This document shows, one piece after another, positions 1-11,746 of a stretch of DNA of 64,000 bases. A program made the position numbers and the translations under genes. The DNA is from Gloeopeniophorella convolvens. Lineage: Eukaryota; Basidiomycota; Agaricomycetes; Russulales. The DNA is taken from the NCBI GenBank assembly GCA_022496205.1, contig WTXD01000043.1:124001-188000 (forward strand), written 5' to 3'. The first letter of the stretch is position 1; every line of letters starts with the position of its first letter. Under the pieces are notes generated by a model, which was not told where the DNA came from, ran no database searches, and saw only the letters and a program-made list of their open reading frames with translations.

Positions 1-1364
1 GGGTCTGCTATCTACCGGAGTAGCGAGGGCGCGCATCGAATATGTGCGATCTATCTGGTCCGGATAGTGTAAGTCTTCAAATAGCAGTTCGTGAGACTCG
101 TCCTGAAATTGGAATGGCGTACTCTTTGATGCGGAAAGAGTACATGGGACCTCCGGGAAACCAGGAGATTCGTGCGGGACGCGGTGGAGAGATTGATCGT
201 AGTCAATTGAACCAGCCAGAAAGGAGATCGCGGAAAACCTCGGCGCGCTGAGGATCCATCTCATCGAGGGGACGACTACCGTTGATAAACGGCTCACTAC
301 GAACTCACGTCATCAAAATGTAGTTGTTGCCTTCATCCCTGTCTTCGACGAAGTCTAGCACGGTTGGTCATGGGACAGTCGTATTAAGAACGATAAACTG
401 TGTTGCGTATGCTTCGTTGCAACTGACACGATAAGCAGTCGCATTTTCCTTATAAACCGGACGGAAAGCGGAGAGCAGCAAGTTGAGATTTGTATAGTTT
501 GAGAGATATCTTCCACGATGCTTTGTATGCAGCGAGTGTCATTGAGGACGGGACAAGGGGCCAGCAACGCCATGGAAATACCCGCAGACACGGAGTCCCG
601 CACCCTCGCCTTTTTTTAGTTGCGACTAAGATATACGTCGGGCGAGTAACGTACCAAGGTCCTAGACTAACGCCATAGATGTCCATTGGAAACTCGTTTC
701 TCCTAGGGATGAGAAGAGCACAATGAACGAAATGAATTCAGCGAAAGATCCAGAGTCACTGAAGTTGTGGCAAGAAGATATGCACGACCCCGCCGAGGTC
801 CCGGCTAGCTTCGAGCGCCGTCCGAAGTCTGTGTTCCCGACGATCCTGCCCCATATGGTCGGCGGCATCCGAGTAACGATGTTCCGTCCGCCAGCACCGT
901 TCACCTTAGTCCAGCACGACCACTGAACACACCATGACACTATCTGCACATTATCCACCTCTGTCTATCCTTTGTACAACCCCTCTTCCCTCCTTAGCAC
1001 AGGGTGACGCATGTCGCTGAGGCTCAGGGAAACTTCGCTCCACAATGCACCGCTTCCAACCCATTGAGCATCGCCAACGCCAGGGGTCCTTCTCTGCACA
1101 GATACGAGCCTAGCCCACCTTTCAAGCTGTACAAATTCTCGCTGGTAGTCGCTTCTCCACAGAACGACTTTCCCTCCCGAATCCCGCCATCTCGCAATAC
1201 ATCCGCGTCCGTCGGATCCCTTGCAAGCCTCATGCGTGTCGACGAATTTGCCTCACCTTTTCGGAACAACGCGATAGACACCGGTCAGGCTCTGGGTAGG
1301 ACGCTCTGGATTTCGGGGTTTGAAATTCAACAAAGTGGGTCTTACATTGCTGGTCAACGGGATT
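1..1364. other. Left-edge stretch, no gene recognised
   Basis: Only short open frames occur here. The longest with a true ATG (723-926, 67 codons) has no recognisable motif. No tRNA, transposon end or tandem repeat was noticed. The last part should hold the promoter of the F-box gene that starts at 1365. Confidence 0.5.
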
Positions 1365-2822
1365 ATGGAATTGATCATAGAGACAGAACCGCCTCTCAGT
1401 GCAATCAGTACACTTCACGAGGAGCTGCTCCTGGAAGTCTTCGACTTCTATCGTTATGCGGACGAAGACGATTGGGCGACGCGTTGGGGGTGGCTCCCTC
1501 TTACCCACGTTTGCCGCAGGTGGCGAAATGCGGTATTAGCGTCCCCTAGGCACCTAGGTCTGGCGCTCCGCTGCACCACTGGTACCCCCGTACTTGAAGT
1601 CCTAAACCATTTCCCCTCGCTCCCACTCTCGGTCGACTATTCTGTTTCCGGCGATTCCGTTTGGGCTCCTTCGGACGAGCAGAAGCAGAACCTATCCGTG
1701 GTTCTGGATCATATGAGCCGTGTGCGGGACATCTGGTTGTGCATGCCGGGGCCATCGTTTCAAGAACTTGTTGCAAGAATGGAAGGACCAGCTCCAGCGC
1801 TGGAACGCCTTGACCTTATCCCCGAAACCGCAGATCATCTATACATTTCACCCTCCTTTCTTGGCGGCTTCGCTCCAAACCTACATTCACTCTATCTCGT
1901 CGGTATTTCCCTTCCTACACCATGCCCGCTACTCTGCTCTACCATTTCCCTCACCTCCCTGGCTCTCGAGCGCATCCCCTGCCCCGAGGACCTTACCCCG
2001 GATGTCCTCGTTCGCCACCTGTCCTCGACACCTCACCTTCTCTCTCTTTCTATCGGATTTGTGTCCACAGGGCGTCGGTTTGAACCCGAATATCGGTCAT
2101 CTTTGCCGCGCGTGGCTCTTCCCAAGCTCCTAACACTATTTTACCATGGTGTTAGTGCATATCTCGAAGCCTTTGTGCCGCGTATCGACGCACCTCAAGT
2201 CAAATGTCTTCGCATAACACTTTTCAACCAACTCACTTTCTCCATCCCGCGCCTCTCCCGCTTCGTTATCTCGTGTGTCCATTATAGGCGCATACCTGCC
2301 CGCGTGGATTTCGCGAGGGGATCCGTCAGCATCCGCGTGTCGTCACCGTCCTACCTTGGGGCTGACCTTTGCTGTGGCTTCTCTTGCAGACGGTTCGACT
2401 TTCAGGTGTCTTCTGTGTCGCAGATATGCGGCGCACTCGAGCACACGCTCTCCACCGTCGACGAACTATCACTCGAATTCTATAAGACCACCCTCCCTGA
2501 GAAATGGCGTGATCTAGTCGATCCCGGGCTATGGCATGCACTACTTATGCCATTCCGCAACCTGCAAACTCTCTGGGTCAGCTCGGCCCTCGCCACGGAA
2601 CTTGCGCGGTCGTTGCTATTACGGCCGTCGGGATTCGATGCGACATCAACGCCAAAGCTGGTGCCTGCATTGCGACAGATCAAGTTGGTTCATCGTGATG
2701 TTCGTAGAATCAGCAACGACGACGCTCTTGCCTCTGCGTCCGATGCTTTGCGTCCGTTCCTAGCTCAACGCCAGCTCAACGGCGACTTCGTGGACTTCTC
2801 TATGGAAACACCCTCATTCTGA
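1365..2822 (+). CDS. F-box-like protein, single exon
   Basis: A 485-residue uninterrupted frame. The N-terminus matches the F-box-like fold common in Agaricomycete genomes: 'LHEELLLEVFDFYR' at about residues 18-31, then 'LPLTHVCRRWRNAVLASP'. The rest is Leu-rich with an irregular repeat rhythm, as in the leucine-rich tails of these proteins. By family knowledge it would be a substrate-recognition subunit of an SCF ubiquitin ligase; the target is unknown. The frame is open further upstream to 1320, but that codon is TTG, so the ATG at 1365 is chosen. Being intronless is ordinary for this expanded family. Assignment rests on the N-terminal motif only. Confidence 0.8.
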   Translation: MELIIETEPPLSAISTLHEELLLEVFDFYRYADEDDWATRWGWLPLTHVCRRWRNAVLASPRHLGLALRCTTGTPVLEVLNHFPSLPLSVDYSVSGDSVWAPSDEQKQNLSVVLDHMSRVRDIWLCMPGPSFQELVARMEGPAPALERLDLIPETADHLYISPSFLGGFAPNLHSLYLVGISLPTPCPLLCSTISLTSLALERIPCPEDLTPDVLVRHLSSTPHLLSLSIGFVSTGRRFEPEYRSSLPRVALPKLLTLFYHGVSAYLEAFVPRIDAPQVKCLRITLFNQLTFSIPRLSRFVISCVHYRRIPARVDFARGSVSIRVSSPSYLGADLCCGFSCRRFDFQVSSVSQICGALEHTLSTVDELSLEFYKTTLPEKWRDLVDPGLWHALLMPFRNLQTLWVSSALATELARSLLLRPSGFDATSTPKLVPALRQIKLVHRDVRRISNDDALASASDALRPFLAQRQLNGDFVDFSMETPSF

Positions 2823-4841
2823 AAGTATCTGGTATGTCCGACTGCTACTTGTGAATAGAAGAGTTATTGATGTTATCTCATACGTATCAGGGACCGCGTG
2901 GCAAGGCCTATGTATCACCGTTCTCAATATTGAAGCCCAACACCCTGTCACGAATTTACTGTTCCAATCTTGAACAAACCATCTATCACGTTGTCTAGTT
3001 AGGCGCCTGCTTTCACTCAGCTTGCAAGACGATCCTGACCCTAGTGCGAACGCTGGAACCCGGGGCCCAGTGGACCCCTACAGGGCCCTGTCAAGTCCCT
3101 AGGTCGTCGTCCCCACTGACCCACAGATCATGAGAAGGTGTTGGTCAATTTCCAGCGTAGTGAACGGAACGTGGGTAGGGATCAGAGCGGCAGGGCGTTA
3201 CGGTACACTCAGTCCTGGAGAGTGTGTAGCCTCATTAAGGAGTGTCTGTCCATTGAGCAATTTTCGATCCGTAATGGAGTCGCGGGAAGGTGCGGGGTCA
3301 GCCGTAAGATGGGGTGTCCCTAGAAGATGTGCACGAGCGTGGGGAGCTCAGAGAGTCTGCAAAGATATCGACTTATTGCGATCGGAGATCGCGCGCTGCG
3401 CGCGCGTGCCCGAGCCGTCCCCGCACTCGACCGTTCCCCTCCCTTCGTCGGTGTCGCGCGCGCGTTGTTTCAAGCGTGCGCGGCACCCAGTCATGCAATT
3501 TTATTCTGGACCATAAAGTAGTATAAAGTGATGTATTTACGACGTGCAAACGCTGCGCGTTTGCCGAGAATCGACCGTACATTCAACAGAGCGAGGATGG
3601 AAGCAGATGAGAAACTATCCTTTGTTCTGTACATGTCGTTGAGGGAGCACTACCAATGGCAGGGTGATAGACAAATCCCGTGTTCAATGAAGCCCAAAGG
3701 GCTGTGAAACAAGGAACCACCACACATGATCTACTTCGTCCTCATACATTGACAGAAGCATTGTTTCAGCGTGTAAGTCACATAATCATCAATCAGATGG
3801 TGTCGAAGCTGGAGATGGTGTCGCTTACCCTTATCTATTGAACTCAGACTATCAATGCGGTAGTAGATACCAATGCTTCTGAGCTGCACGGCGAGAACGG
3901 AGAAGCAGTGCGGCGATGCATGCATTACTTCATAGCGTGAAGCGACAGTAGCACCGCCCGGCGAGTCCGGGGATCAAGCTCAAGCTCGAGGTTCACGTTT
4001 TGACGGGCTCAGTGCGGCCAGTCCTGAGCGCCGAGGCCTCGTTGAGGAGCTGTGCTGTCGGAATATTAATGACATGTGGCCACCATTCGCGTGGTGGCAG
4101 GTGGTGTCCTTCGGAGGTTGCCGGTGCTCCTTCTCCTGCACGACCGCGCTGCCCCCTGCCAGTTTCCTCGGACAATGTGTCTACTCCTTGTCTCCGTACA
4201 CTTCGCAGAACATCTACATAATGTTTGGCCGCTGAAAACTGTTGAGAAAACTGTTTCCTGGCCGTCGTTCACTGGTCGTTGAGGAAAGGTCGTGCTTCGC
4301 GATGTCAACCTTCTTCGAATGCTTACATCACGTCCTGCCTTCGACATCACCTCTTTGGTCACTGCCACTCCCATGACCCAGCCTTCTTGTTCTCATGACT
4401 AGCATCCGTGCTTCCTGTTTGGACCTGGGTCGCGAGCCCAAGGGCGAGCCTTTGACGGCGTTGGGGAAAAGCTCCGATCCCACTGCACACCGGCCCCTGC
4501 CTTTGTCGGTCACCCCTCGACGCACGGCTTTCCCATCTAACGATCGAGAGAAAAGGTTTTGAGGTCTCCTTCTTGGGTCCCTATTCTTGGTATGTGTCCT
4601 GAAATCCGAGGCATCAGTGACGGCCATCATTCTTTCCGTTGCTTTGGGACCACGGTACCTGGGCGTAGAGGTTAGCCACCTGGTGGCATCGTTCGACCAT
4701 GAACGCCGGGTTATGATGGCACGCCGCTATTTTCCCAACTCTGATACGACAGGGTGCATAAATACCCAATGTTGCCGGGCGACCCTAACCTTCTGCGCAT
4801 CGACCCACTCCCTGTTACTCACATCGCTCTATCAGCGCGCG
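2823..4841. other. 2.0-kb intergenic stretch, no gene recognised
   Basis: Holds several overlapping short frames around 3130-3530 (up to 128 codons) in a GC-rich patch, none with a recognisable motif or splice pattern. A TATA-like 'CATAAATA' at 4757-4764 lies 78 bp upstream of the next start codon and may be its core promoter. Confidence 0.5.
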
Positions 4842-6645
4842 ATGGCCGAACCGGTACCCATACCTCCAAATATCGCTCAAATGTGAGTCGCCTGGTAAAT
4901 GGCCTTAGTATTCTCTGAACTGTCTTGCAGAACAGGTCCCATTGTACGTTCAGATCGTCTGCGGTCACGTCTGGATTGACTTAACAAGAAACCAGCTATT
5001 CGGTCCCATGATCAACTGGGCGCTTTATGGGGTCCTTTCCGTCCAGATCTGTGAGTTTGGCCTCTGGGTGCGGCCGTCCAGCTCATCGAAATTATAGACG
5101 TCTACAGTTACAATTTCCCAGACGACAGATGGCGCATAAAGCTTTTAGGTTCGTCTCTGGAGCTTTTCCCGAGACCCTTCTGGATTTAAAATGATCTTAT
5201 AGCATATTTTGTGTTCTTGCTGGAAACCGCTCAGACGGCCATGACTGGCGCGGATGTGTACTTCTGGTTCATAGCTGGATTCGGAAACTTGGACCGCCTC
5301 ACGAGCTCGAACCTGTCGGCCATTGACAGTCCGACAATCGACGCGTTCATCTCGCTCATTGTACAAGGATTCTTCTGCTATCGCATTTGGGCGCTGAACA
5401 AGCGATTTATATGGATGTGTGTTATCATTGCCGTTGTACGTGAGCCGCTTACCTCTTCATTTCGATGCTCACCATGACCCTACGGAAGCTGTCCGTAATT
5501 CAAGCGATCGGAGCAGCGTGGGGCGGTATCAAGGTATCGATAATATGTCCCAAAAACGACCCTCCACCAGCGCATGATTTGACGCTCGCCTAGTCAGCTA
5601 CACTTGGGAGATACGCAACCGTCAAGGTCGCTCTATATGTATGCGTCAATCTTCCTCTGCGCCGTGCTATTGCTAATACTTTGGTTGCAGATGTGGTTGA
5701 TTCCAAGTGCGCTGGCGGATATTCTCATTGCCGCAACGATGACGCTGTTGGTGTGTATCTCAAACCACGGGTTCCCGACGCATTAACGTATTGTTTACCG
5801 TAGCTAAGACAAGCGCGCGGAAATAATGGTCGATACTCAAGCCACGTCTTGCCACGCATAGTACGGATTACGGTCGAAACGAACTCGCTGACTGGTATCT
5901 TACAATATAAAAACTGCTCCGACGGTGCTCTGACTTAAATGAAGCTAGCGTTGCGATTGTCTCTTTCATCCTCTATGTTGCATTCCCCGTGAGTTGGATT
6001 AAATTCCGCCTCCGAACCATGCTTATGCTTTTACAGAACAATATTTATTATACATGCCCGTAAGATTTATCGTGCGTTTGACCAGTTCCTCTTTACTGAT
6101 CACGCCGATAGCACGGGAGTTATCGGGAAACTGTGAGTTGTTGATACGTTTGCGCTTTTGGCCTCGCTTACCTGGGTCACAGGTATTCAAACACCCTTCT
6201 CGTAACGCTCAACAACCGAATATATTTCCGCGACCGCACCCCTCCTGGGAGCTTCGGAGATAGCGTCAACCTTGCGGAGAATGGTGCAATACGACAATCC
6301 GTGGCCCGATCAATCCATTTCACGAAAGTCAGACCCTCACACACGACCACGAACGACACGTTTAGGCTCGACACGCTTTCTCAGTCTCTAGAAGCAGAAG
6401 CGGATAAGAGTGACGTCAACACGCCTCTTGAGCTAAGGTGCGTTGTAAGCTCTGTTTGGAAGGCTGTCGCGACTAAGACGATACGCTACGAAGTCATCAT
6501 GACAAGGTTCAATCGTCTTTGTCCCAGAACGAGGTGCTTCCCTCAGACCATCACAAGGAATGATGGCATTGTATTGCTTCGGGACTACTACTTTTCAGGC
6601 CCATTTGTATATAAGGCAGTGAGCTCTCTGATGACAAGTTCATGA
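4842..6645 (+). CDS. DUF6534 multi-pass membrane protein (copy 1)
   Basis: Thirteen-exon model: 4842-4882, 4931-4943, 4996-5050, 5098-5148, 5203-5435, 5489-5533, 5594-5638, 5691-5750, 5804-5894, 5945-5988, 6037-6059, 6112-6132, 6183-6645 (394 residues). The family hallmark is in exon 5: 'FLLETAQTAMTGADVYFWF', then 'GFFCYRIWALNKR'. Several hydrophobic stretches follow ('WLIPSALADILIAATMTLL', 'IVSFILYVAFP'), then a hydrophilic C-tail starting 'YSNTLLVTLNNRIYF'. DUF6534 proteins are Agaricomycete integral membrane proteins of unknown function. Most exon lengths equal those of the other three copies in this window, which supports the splicing. Exon 7 (45 nt, not 54) and the 3' end, where a further intron near 6436 is possible, are the weakest parts. 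Confidence 0.85.
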
Positions 6646-7875
6646 GCTGATTCTTCGCCTGTGCCTCGTTCCATCCAAGTATTTATTGGACCGGGTTTCC
6701 GCGCAATGCATGGTTTTCCCCCCTCTACTACCTCAAAGCGACCACTGCGCGTCCTCTCTCCACTACCCCACTTTGAGGATCCCTGCCCGTATCCCATTCT
6801 CATTCTCACCCTCTCTCCAAGTCTCTACGTGATTGGTGACTGCATCTTGTAGCGCGGATGCTCGTAGGCCCGTTGATGACAAAGGCTTCGGGTGAAAACG
6901 TTTAGCAAGCCCCGCAGAGCTGAATGGGGTGGATAACGTGAACCTGCAATCGACGAGGCAACGGTCGAGTTCCGAGTTCATCTCCTCACATTACTATGTG
7001 CGGAATAAGGCCGTGCTGGTGCAGTACCCTTGTTTTTGCGACGTCGACGGTCGTTGTCTGGGCGGCACGGGATTGGGGGTGACTTTACGTCCGTGAGTAG
7101 CGCTGTCGGTCACCTTTGCAATTACCCCCGGTCTGACGTCTACCCTATACCAAAAGATTACCCCTCCCGGAAGGAATCTACATAATCCGGAGACGCATCC
7201 TTAATTTACCTCTTGCGGATTGGAGGCCTTGTGGCAGCTAACAACTACCTTACGGCATCGGCGCTCGCGATGGCTCTCCAGTTTTCCAAACTGATCGCCT
7301 TCAAGCTGAGACGTCGCGACTGCGGTGTAAGACTTCTTTCAAATTCGGCTGTCGATCATTTTGGAACAACTGAGGGAGCTATGGTTATGCTACGAGGTAA
7401 AACTTGCAGTGCCTATAAGCCATTGTCGTCTTTTAACCGACTTTCTTTCCCCCAGGCAAAGTGCCCTTCCTCACTTTCCTCTTGGCCCCGTACCCGATGC
7501 TACGCACGGCCGGCCCCACTCAAGTTTTTTTCGAAAGTACCCCATCTATGCTAGTAAACATGGTTTAGGACGATTCGCAGAGGAGCCCAGAGATCGGTGG
7601 AGAGCCCACAGCATCACAGCCCGAAGGCCAGAGGACCGATCGAGCACTACTTATCCCGTTTTCAAGGCCTGACGATCGGCATCTCACCACGAATTGTTGG
7701 CGCACCATGTCCTCGTTCATTCGTGGCTAGCATTCTGCCTCGGTTTTGTGGAAGGCCTCCCTCGAAGTGCGATTTTTGGCGCACTTGCTGTGCTCGTCCT
7801 GCTGAATCTACCCTTTCGGTCCCTCGGATGCACGCTTCGTGGCCTTCAATTCTCGCCACATCCTCCACGACACGA

Positions 7876-7933
7876 TGGCCTCTCAGAGCTCACCGCGCGA
7901 CTGGCCTCTCAGAACTCGCTGCGCGAACTGGCC
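7876..7933. repeat. Imperfect two-copy tandem repeat, 26-27 bp unit
   Basis: Unit 1 (7876-7901) and unit 2 (7902-7928) both begin TGGCCTCTCAGA and end in GCGCGA(A)C. A partial third unit TGGCC follows at 7929-7933. It lies about 55 bp upstream of a TATA box, so it could be a duplicated promoter element. No function can be read from the sequence. Confidence 0.7.
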
Positions 7934-7986
7934 GAATGCTATGCTCTCCCTTCGAGGTTGGCCATCGTGGCGGCCTTTGGGATGGC

Positions 7987-7994
7987 TATAAAAA
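7987..7994 (+). promoter_or_regulatory. TATA box
   Basis: TATAAAAA, 108 bp upstream of an ATG at 8102 and followed by a pyrimidine-rich tract typical of fungal start regions. Confidence 0.5.
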
Positions 7995-8101
7995 TCTCGT
8001 ATTCTCCCCTCGTTCTTTCAGTATCAGCCAGCGAAACTCGTCCGCAACCTACTCTACGAACACCAGCAACTTACCGCGCAAAGCCACGACCCAACGTCGA
8101 A

Positions 8102-8267
8102 ATGAGCTCTAACAGTGAGTTTGCATCTGTGAATCTGTGTTGTTGCATTCGCGAACAGGAGCCACGCAGCATCTTCCAATTCGTCTACCCAATCCAATGG
8201 AAATCCGAAACCTCCCGTGCCTCCCAAAGATACCACTGGCACCGCGCCGAAGGGAAGTGGGAAGTGA
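8102..8267 (+). CDS. Possible small hypothetical protein (uncertain)
   Basis: A TATA box and clean leader precede an ATG at 8102, followed within 20 nt by a splice donor and an acceptor at 8158. With a donor at 8119 (GTTTGC) the product is a 41-residue Ser/Asn/Pro/Lys-rich protein ending 'PVPPKDTTGTAPKGSGK'. With the stronger donor at 8115 (GTGAGT) the frame changes to an unrelated 49-residue product. A well-formed intron signal at about 8355-8410 shows the transcript probably continues. No family recognised. Treat as a transcribed locus whose coding potential is unproven. Confidence 0.3.
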
Positions 8268-10120
8268 GGGCGTGGCGCCCTCGGGCACGTAGAGGAGCCT
8301 CTCCCTCGTGCCGCACCACCGCCGATATCCTCGCGGTGATGAAGTTTATAGAAATCTGTGAGTTCTTCTCCATCTCATCTAGAGCGGCCACTGACATTAC
8401 TTGTGCGTTAGTTCCCTCCATCTGCTCCGCCCATGGTCTCGATCATGGGCTTTCCCAAACACCACCCTCTTCGTTCTATCCTCCGTAATTGAAATGAAAC
8501 CTATTTTTTGTCCTAATTTCAACCGTGCTTCATTCGTTATCATTTCGTCTGTATACATACTCTACATGCGCGGACCTGCGCACGAATTTGCACCCACGCT
8601 ATTGAGTTATACGTCTTGCACACAAGCTCAAACCCACTGGACATTCGTTCATACGTACCGTACACCAGTTTGTATCTACTGCATATATATCCGTGAATAC
8701 AACGTATCCCAACGAAATGCGAAGTCTGCAATGCACGAGCGTATCATTTCCAAGTTCGCACGCCTGGTATTGCGTGGTCTCAGAGCTATGACGAAAGGTG
8801 CCGGGAGCTTTCGATGGCTGACTGATAGCGAAAATCGAAGGGAACGATGAGACGGTGGAGTACAGTCATTGGTCCACTCCCTGGACATTCAGACAACGAC
8901 GCAGCACATCGTTCTGAAAACTGCGTCGTCATTGTGTACGACAAGCGCCCAATTTCAACGCCTGGCGCATCAAACTTAAGTCACTCCTCTTGCGTCTACA
9001 GGCCCAACGCGCGCAGCAAGAAGCCTATCTCAACTTTAAGAAGAATCCATGGGGGTATCAAGGCCTCGTTTGGTCCAGTTGATCACTGCTAAAAATAAGG
9101 CACCTGGCCAGCAGTCGTCTTCCAGTTCGAGTCTTGTATGTGGCAGTGGGCTTTCGGCCCTCCTAAGGGTAGACGCCTGCAGGTGACTCAGCCAACCACC
9201 CGGATCCATCGCTATAGAGAAATAAGGCCGTTGGCCCACGGGGATTTGCGGATCTCCCCTCCGAGAGCGAGGTACTTCTACGCCCGTGTTGCTCAACATG
9301 AGCTTGTCACGAGTACCTGGGCTGGCCGCTGGCGCGCTGCGTAATAGCGTCGCTCCGTACTTCCGTCAACTACTCGGCGCGTGAACGGGATGACAGCATA
9401 CGAAGAGAAGCCTGCAGAGGGCCACACGCCCCAAGTTCCAATCGCGACGAGCTGTGCCGGCTTATCGACGGTCGTGTGAGAGCCCGCACGGCCGAACGGC
9501 GCCTACTACACGAGAGGCTTGGCGAGGCCTCCGATGAGCGGGGTCCAGTGGAATTCGTGAGTCAGAAAAGGTTGCTTCGAGATATCAAACTGGGACGCAG
9601 GGATGGAAATTGACTTCAGAGAGGCGTGGTCGACCGCTGCAGTCAAAAAATCGATCCAAAATCCAAATGTCTGCCACGACTATGGCAGTGGTGGTGAGAG
9701 TAAAGCAGGTGTCAGGGGACAGGACTCGCCGGTCCGGCGGACGCCACGGTGAAGATTAGCCTACCGGAACATTCCGAGCGCTGTAGGCACGCGACGTCGA
9801 ACTTCGCGGTGACAAAGTTGGATCCGAGGCAGGCTGACGGACGCTGCGGCATTGGATGTCGCGGCCACCACCACGGACATGGTTACCAGCACTAGTACTC
9901 TCTCAACCCACTCCGCTAGTACCGAGGATCTCGATGTTACCTCCATTGGCAGTGTCCATCTCGCACGTCTCCGTCCAGAACTTCTGGACACCACCTTGAA
10001 TAGAGGGCTAGCCTGTGAACTGACGTGCTGGCGATAAGCCTTTTTTTGTCTGAGATAACAGGTCAGTATATATACAACACTTAAACCGCCTAGAGTTTGA
10101 GACTCATTGGCCAGCACAGG
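8268..10120. other. 1.85-kb stretch, no firm gene
   Basis: Includes the probable 3' part of the small 8.1-kb transcript. A frame open from about 9298 to 9611 on the + strand has no ATG and encodes a charged, possibly helical segment ('DELCRLIDGRVRARTAERR'). No family could be assigned. The minus frame 9761-10306 lies antisense to the next F-box gene and was discarded. Confidence 0.4.
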
Positions 10121-11352
10121 ATGACGCTCCCTGTCCCAACTGAGCTTCTTCGCTCGATCCTCAATGACGTTGGCTCTCTGCAGGACCTCCTCACTCTCCG
10201 CACTACCAGCCGCACCTTGCATGCCCTCGTCACTCCATGCGTATTTGGGTCCCTGAATGTCAGAGATACTCCAGAGAGCAGCTCTGCCTTTCTCAACCTC
10301 GTACAATCCGAGAACGTCAGGCCCTATGTGAAGACTGTCACCTTCCGTGACTCTAACTTGCAGGATAGTGAGGACGGGACGGGTAAGCGATCCTCAATTG
10401 CATGTCTGTCGAGCTGTTGATCCTGTAGTTTGACGCAGAATTGGAGCACGATAGCGAAAGCGACCCACCTTACAGTGGCAACAAAGAAGTCCGCGAGAAA
10501 CTTGTTGCAGCCTTCTCCCAACTCGGCTCGCTACCCTCACTTGACACCCTACACCTACACTTCAACAGGGAGTGGAACGAAGACACATGGATAGGTCTCA
10601 TCGTCTCGTCCGACGCGTTGGTATTCCAACTAGAGGTCTTCCAAGCTCTTGCCAGTATTTCCGACGCACTCAGCCCGCGCTTGCGCACGTTGTCGATCAC
10701 CAGCCTCATCGCCTCCCCGCGCGACACCCTCACCTCTCCCTCCTTCCTCGCGCTCTTCTATCACCTCGAGTGTCTGCGCCTTTGCGTCCTCTCCGATCGC
10801 GACTCCGAAGCTGGGGTTTTCGAGTGGCCCATCCAGGGCTTTTGGGGAAGCACCATCCCTACGCTCCTGCAGGCTACTGCGCGCAACGGCACCCTGCGCG
10901 AGCTCACACTATGGAGCGACCAGCCAATCAGTTGCGCGCCGAAACCGATCTTCCCGCCTGGCCTCGCGTACCCTGCACTGCGCAGCCTTTCCGTGCGTTT
11001 CGTGCTACTTAACGCACTCACGGGCATCGAGGACTTCGTCACGCGACACGGGGGCTCGCTCCGCCGCCTCTCCCTGGACCGCTGCAAAGTCGCGATGAGC
11101 AGCCATACCATCGGCCTCAGTTGGGCGCAGATGTGGCATCGCTGGGCGACTGCGCTGACCGCGCTGACGGACCTAGGGCTGCAGTTCGAGCAGCCCATGG
11201 CGGGGCCGAACAAGGGCAGGCAGCTGGCATATGCGTGCGGGAGCCATGAGCACGGCTGGGTTGGGGTGAATCTGGGGGCACCGGAGGACCCGCGCGCGCT
11301 GGAGGCATTCAGAGCCGATGTAGAAGCCAGGAAGCGCGCGCGCGAGGAATGA
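10121..11352 (+). CDS. F-box protein (second copy type)
   Basis: Two exons, 10121-10382 and 10439-11352, joined in phase 1 by a canonical 56-nt GT-AG intron (391 residues). The N-terminus 'LPVPTELLRSILNDVG' followed by 'LLTLRTTSRTLHALVTPC' fits an F-box. The rest alternates Leu-rich segments with charged loops, as in leucine-rich-repeat F-box proteins. Probable role: substrate adaptor of an SCF-type ubiquitin ligase, target unknown. It is not closely similar to the protein at 1365-2822. The terminal stretch rich in Ala, Arg and Glu ('FRADVEARKRAREE') looks like a real C-terminal helix. Downstream is a tail-to-tail neighbour, the FAD monooxygenase. Confidence 0.8.
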
Positions 11353-11746
11353 TCGCGGTCCAGGGCGCCTGCGCCGCACCCTCTTCTACGCACTTCTCTT
11401 TCCCGGGTCAGCGACGGGGCGCTGCCTTATGCGGCAACCGGCACCCACGTTTCGCACAGTGCGGGGCGTGGGCCAGGTTTCGGGCGGGGCATGTCGGCGG
11501 CGGCGGCATACGGTCAGCGCCGCACCTACGCCCAGCTATAGTCGAGCGAGCTACGCTAGAGGCTACTCTCCCCCGATGCGCGGTTACCCGAGCGACTACG
11601 GAGGACTTTGATAATATGGGTCTCGTGTCCCGCCAGGTGAAATGATGATCTGTATGTTCGACGATACAATACTCAGACATGGAGTGCGAAAACCCACAAT
11701 AACTCTATCAGATATGATACAAGGATAAGGTCACAACTTAGCCCTC
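11353..11746. other. Convergent 3' intergenic stretch
   Basis: Lies between the 3' ends of the F-box gene (+) and the FAD monooxygenase (-). GC-rich on the left and AT-rich on the right. Holds nothing but the two presumed 3' untranslated regions. Confidence 0.6.

Larger units (their letters stand above)
6646..8101. other. 1.5-kb intergenic stretch with a short tandem repeat and TATA box
   Basis: No coding region recognised; open frames such as 7213-7554 have no family motif. The right end has a two-copy repeat and a TATA box, listed separately, which point to a promoter for a short transcript beginning near 8.0 kb. Confidence 0.45.

Noticed and set aside
1004..1549. 181-codon plus frame overlapping the start of the first F-box gene
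   Set aside because: Overlaps the clear F-box frame in another phase; no motif.
9298..9611. About 105-codon frame with a charged helical segment
   Set aside because: No ATG, no clear splice sites at either end, no recognised family; kept only as a note.
9761..10306. 181-codon minus frame
   Set aside because: Antisense to the first exon and promoter of the F-box gene at 10121; no motif.
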